Below, one piece after another: positions 61,031-64,000 of a stretch of 64,000 bases of DNA. A program made the translations under genes and the position numbers. The stretch comes from Leadbetterella byssophila DSM 17132 (lineage in GTDB: Bacteria; Bacteroidota; Bacteroidia; Cytophagales; Spirosomataceae): assembly GCF_000166395.1 (NCBI RefSeq), contig NC_014655.1, forward strand, positions 2,418,001-2,482,000, written 5' to 3'. Every line of letters starts with the position of its first letter. Position 1 is the first letter of the stretch. Under the pieces are notes generated by a model that was given only the letters and a program-made list of their open reading frames with translations, did not search any database and was not told the origin of the DNA.

Positions 61031-62767
61031 ATGAATACAAGCACAGCAACCGAGGCTTTAGAGACGGTTAGTACCGATCAATTCCTCACAGGTGGTCATG
61101 CCCTTATGGAATGTTTCCTTCAAGAAGGTGTAGACCTGATTTTTGGTTATCCTGGCGGGGCCATCATGCCTATTTATGATGCCCTATACGATTATACAGA
61201 TCGTATTAAACATATTCTGGTAAGACACGAGCAAGGTGCAGGACACGCAGCGGAAGGATTTGCCAGATCAAGTGGAAAAGTAGGTGTCTGCATGGCTACT
61301 TCTGGTCCGGGCGCTACAAACCTGGTGACCCCAATCGCTGACGCCATCATTGACAGTACTCCCATGGTGGCCATCACAGGACAAGTTAACTCCTGGCTAC
61401 TGGGAACAGATGCTTTCCAGGAAACAGATGTTATAGGCGTAACCATGCCTATCTGTAAATGGAATTACCAAGTCACTAACCCGGATGAAATACCAGAAGT
61501 GCTGGCTAAGGCTTTCTTCATTGCCAAAGCAGGTAAGCCGGGTCCTGTACTCATTGACATCACCCGTGATGCTCAAGTGAAAAAGATGACTAAGCATTTT
61601 TCTTACCAAAAAGTGGACAAATTACTGGGCTACAACCCTCGCTTGACACCAAAAATGGATCAAGTAGAAAAAGCTGCGGAACTAATCAACAAAGCCAAGT
61701 ACCCTTATATCCTATTCGGACAAGGTGTTCTTATCTCCAAAGCTATGGAAGAATTCAAGGCCTTTGTAGAGAAGACAGACATCCCTTGCGCAAGTACCTT
61801 ACTAGGTATTTCAGGTATCGAAATTGATCATCCCAACTATATGGGCTGGCTAGGCATGCACGGCATGTATGCTCCAAACGTCATGACAGACAAATGTGAC
61901 GTGCTGATTGCCATTGGTATGCGTTTTGACGACCGCGTGACTGGAGATGCAGAGCTATTTGCCCGCCAGGCGAAGATCGTTCACATAGAGATTGATCCTG
62001 CGGAAATCAATAAGATCAAGCATGCTCATGCACCGGTAGTGGGTGACGCTAAAGAAGTCCTCAAACTTCTAACTCCATTGGTTGAAAAAAGAGACCTCTC
62101 CCATTGGAAAAATGAATTCAGAAAACTTGAGGTCCCTGAGAAGGAATTAGTAACAGATCGTGATCTGGCTTGCAAAGGAGAAATCAAGATGGCTGAAGTG
62201 GTCAAAATGGTTTCTGACAAGACCAAAGGAGAAGCCTGCATAGTGGTTGACGTAGGTCAGCACCAAATGGTTTCTGCTCGCTATTACGAATTCCGCAAAC
62301 CCCATTCTTATATCGCATCAGGAGGATTAGGAACCATGGGATTTGCCATTCCGGCAGCCTTAGGGGCTAAATTCGGTGCCCCTGATAGAGAAGTGGTGGC
62401 TTTCATAGGAGATGGATGTTTCCAAATGACTATCCAGGAGCTTGGAACCATTGCTCAGAGCGGACTAGATGTTAAACTGGTACTTTTGAACAATAACTAC
62501 CTGGGCATGGTGAGACAGTGGCAACAGTTGTTCTTCCAAAAAAGATACTCTTTCGTAGAGCTTCAAAACCCTGACTTTATCACCATAGCAAAAGGTTTCG
62601 GTCTAGAGGCTACAAAGGTTACTCAAAGAGAAGAATTAGAAGGAGCTATAGATCAGATGCTCGCACATAAAGGTGGTTTTGTACTAGAGATTCTAGTGGA
62701 GAAAGAAGAGAACGTCTTCCCTATGGTACCGGCAGGCAAAAGCGTTTCAGAGATCAGATTACAGTAA
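61031..62767 (+). CDS. ilvB: Acetolactate synthase large subunit
   Basis: 578 residues. A thiamine-diphosphate enzyme joining two pyruvates (or pyruvate and 2-oxobutyrate) to make acetolactate or acetohydroxybutyrate. The catalytic Glu lies in VRHEQGAGHAAEGFARSSGK, the GPGATNLVTPIADA loop is present, the FAD-binding middle domain (IGMRFDDRVTGDAELF) is intact, and the TPP/Mg motif is GDGCFQMTIQELGTIAQSGL...NNNYLGMVRQWQ. It starts 3 bp after ilvD and precedes ilvN by 10 bp, so the subunits are made together. Confidence 0.96.
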   Translation: MNTSTATEALETVSTDQFLTGGHALMECFLQEGVDLIFGYPGGAIMPIYDALYDYTDRIKHILVRHEQGAGHAAEGFARSSGKVGVCMATSGPGATNLVTPIADAIIDSTPMVAITGQVNSWLLGTDAFQETDVIGVTMPICKWNYQVTNPDEIPEVLAKAFFIAKAGKPGPVLIDITRDAQVKKMTKHFSYQKVDKLLGYNPRLTPKMDQVEKAAELINKAKYPYILFGQGVLISKAMEEFKAFVEKTDIPCASTLLGISGIEIDHPNYMGWLGMHGMYAPNVMTDKCDVLIAIGMRFDDRVTGDAELFARQAKIVHIEIDPAEINKIKHAHAPVVGDAKEVLKLLTPLVEKRDLSHWKNEFRKLEVPEKELVTDRDLACKGEIKMAEVVKMVSDKTKGEACIVVDVGQHQMVSARYYEFRKPHSYIASGGLGTMGFAIPAALGAKFGAPDREVVAFIGDGCFQMTIQELGTIAQSGLDVKLVLLNNNYLGMVRQWQQLFFQKRYSFVELQNPDFITIAKGFGLEATKVTQREELEGAIDQMLAHKGGFVLEILVEKEENVFPMVPAGKSVSEIRLQ

Positions 62768-62777
62768 TTAGAGAGAG

Positions 62778-63314
62778 ATGACACAATATACCATATGCGT
62801 TTACGGAGAAAATGCCGTAGGACTGCTCAATAAGATCACGATTCTCTTTACCCGAAGAAGAATCAATATAGAGTCATTAACGGTGTCTGAAACGGTAAGA
62901 AAAGGAGTTTCCCGCTTTACCATTGGCATCAAACATGAAAAGAGAGAAGAAGTTGAAAAATTAGTAAGACAGATCAGAAAAGTGGTCGAAGTCTTGGCCG
63001 TATTTGGATACTTGAATCAAGATATCGTCTATAACGAGATCGCCCTATTCAAAATCCCTACTCCGGTAAATGCCAAACCTTTGGACATTGACACCATCAA
63101 TAAGGTGTATAAAGCCTGGGTAGTGTATTGGGAATTGGACTATGTAGTTATAGAAAAGACAGGTTCTGAAGAAGAAATCTTTGAGTTCTTCAGATACTTA
63201 AAACCTCACGGCATTACAGAATTCGTAAGATCAGGTAGAGTAGCCGTAGGAAAAACCCCTCAAGGATTAGTAGAGTACCTTCCGGAAGAAATGGAATGGG
63301 AATATTCAGTTTAA
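62778..63314 (+). CDS. ilvN: Acetolactate synthase small (regulatory) subunit
   Basis: 178 residues. An N-terminal ACT domain (VYGENAVGLLNKITILFTRR, INIESLTVSETVRKGVSRFT) binds valine for feedback control. A second ACT-like C-terminal region follows (EIALFKIPTPVNAK, VEYLPEEMEWEYSV). It forms the holoenzyme with the large subunit, raising its activity and making it feedback sensitive. Family length is typical. 22 bp to ilvC. Confidence 0.94.
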   Translation: MTQYTICVYGENAVGLLNKITILFTRRRINIESLTVSETVRKGVSRFTIGIKHEKREEVEKLVRQIRKVVEVLAVFGYLNQDIVYNEIALFKIPTPVNAKPLDIDTINKVYKAWVVYWELDYVVIEKTGSEEEIFEFFRYLKPHGITEFVRSGRVAVGKTPQGLVEYLPEEMEWEYSV

Positions 63315-63336
63315 TCATCTAAAACAAAACATAAAA

Positions 63337-64000
63337 ATGGCAAAATTAAATTTTGGAGGCATAGAAGAAGAAGTAGTAACCAGGGAAGAATTCCCATTAG
63401 AAAAAGCTAGAGAGGTATTGGCTGGAGAAACCATTGCCGTGATCGGATATGGTGTACAAGGTCCTGGTCAAGCCCTAAACATGAGAGACAATGGTCTTAA
63501 CGTGATCGTTGGTCAAAGAAAAGGTAAAACGTATGACAAAGCCGTTGCTGACGGTTGGGTACCAGGTGAAACACTTTTCGAAATCGAAGAAGCTCTAGCT
63601 AAAGGTACTATCATCTGTTATCTACTTTCTGATGCTGCACAGATAGAACTTTGGCCTACAGTGAAGAAGTATTTGACAGCCGGTAAATCTCTTTACTTCT
63701 CTCACGGTTTTGGTATCACTTATAAAGAGAAAACAGGAATCGTTCCTCCTGCTGATGTTGACGTGTTCCTAGCAGCTCCAAAAGGATCAGGAACTTCCCT
63801 TCGTCGTCTATTCGTAGAAGGAAAGGGACTTAACTCTTCTTTTGCCGTTTACCAAGATGCTAGCGGTAAAGCAAGAGAGAAATGTATAGCTATGGCTATC
63901 GGCGTAGGTTCTGGATATTTGTTCGAAACAGATTTTTATAAAGAAGTAACTTCTGACTTAACCGGTGAAAGAGGTACTTTGATGGGTGCTATCCAAGGTA
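63337..64000 (+). CDS. ilvC: Ketol-acid reductoisomerase, partial
   Basis: 221 codons, open to the window end. MAKLNFGGIEEEVVTREEFP leads to the Rossmann motif IAVIGYGVQGPGQALNMRDN, then a cofactor loop (VGQRKGKTYDKAVADGW) and FLAAPKGSGTSLRRLF, which fits the KARI family in the Bacteroidota form ('GYGVQGPGQALN' for the usual 'GYGSQGHAHALN'). It converts acetolactate to dihydroxy-isovalerate with NAD(P)H, the step between ilvBN and ilvD. The C-terminal all-alpha domain lies outside the window. Confidence 0.95.
   Translation, partial: MAKLNFGGIEEEVVTREEFPLEKAREVLAGETIAVIGYGVQGPGQALNMRDNGLNVIVGQRKGKTYDKAVADGWVPGETLFEIEEALAKGTIICYLLSDAAQIELWPTVKKYLTAGKSLYFSHGFGITYKEKTGIVPPADVDVFLAAPKGSGTSLRRLFVEGKGLNSSFAVYQDASGKAREKCIAMAIGVGSGYLFETDFYKEVTSDLTGERGTLMGAIQG

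Noticed and set aside
1-64000. tRNA, rRNA or CRISPR arrays.
   Set aside because: No tRNA-like T-loop and acceptor pairs, rRNA blocks or evenly spaced short repeats were noticed by eye; a dedicated scan could still find a missed tRNA.

Overview
The window looks like chromosomal DNA from a Bacteroidota bacterium, most likely of the Cytophagales type. Three SusC/SusD pairs, FecI/FecR-type sigma/anti-sigma pairs with STN-domain partners, many lipoproteins, a type IX secretion (T9SS) sorting tail, several -7 boxes of the form TAnnTTTG and few Shine-Dalgarno sites all point that way. The species cannot be named from the sequence alone.

About 1-21.2 kb is an accessory, decaying region. It opens with a minus-strand cluster: a GLPGLI-like protein (cut by the window edge), a CxxC thioredoxin-like lipoprotein, a TolB-like propeller lipoprotein and a small secreted four-cysteine peptide. 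Next come two diverged copies of a cassette made of a small lipoprotein and a secreted subtilisin-like protease. Both copies are broken: the first by an IS3-family element (4863-6141) and an IS66 element (6841-9088), the second by an in-frame TGA exactly where the first copy has Trp. A second IS66 copy (12849-17038) carries a group II intron (13644-15507) inserted beside the conserved DET codons of its transposase. An IS3 element lies at about 2773-4052 and a remnant of another at 12705-12848. From 17.0 to 21.1 kb is a small group of secreted and outer-membrane genes between two XRE-type regulators, two of them disabled. The region ends in a truncated comM (Mg-chelatase-like ATPase).

About 21.8-64 kb reads as intact core and glycan-utilisation genome. 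It contains an ECF sigma/FecR/SusC(STN)/SusD operon; a glycerophosphodiester phosphodiesterase; dnaN; a GH26-GH5 hemicellulase pair; a second ECF sigma/FecR operon whose third gene is an STN protein with GxQxAGFxN repeats instead of a TonB receptor; an SMP-30-like propeller; a beta-helix-like lipoprotein with a TonB-dependent receptor; SusC/SusD with an endonuclease/exonuclease/phosphatase-fold hydrolase; fusA; a DEAD-box helicase; a small regulator/membrane protein pair; SusC/SusD divergent from a LacI-type regulator with a LacI-like operator between them; and the branched-chain amino acid operon ilvD-ilvB-ilvN-ilvC, cut by the window end.

Disabling point lesions (homopolymer frameshifts and nonsense codons) occur only in the accessory part. 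Every large gene after 21.8 kb is open, which favours real decay over general sequencing error. No tRNA, rRNA or CRISPR array was recognised.
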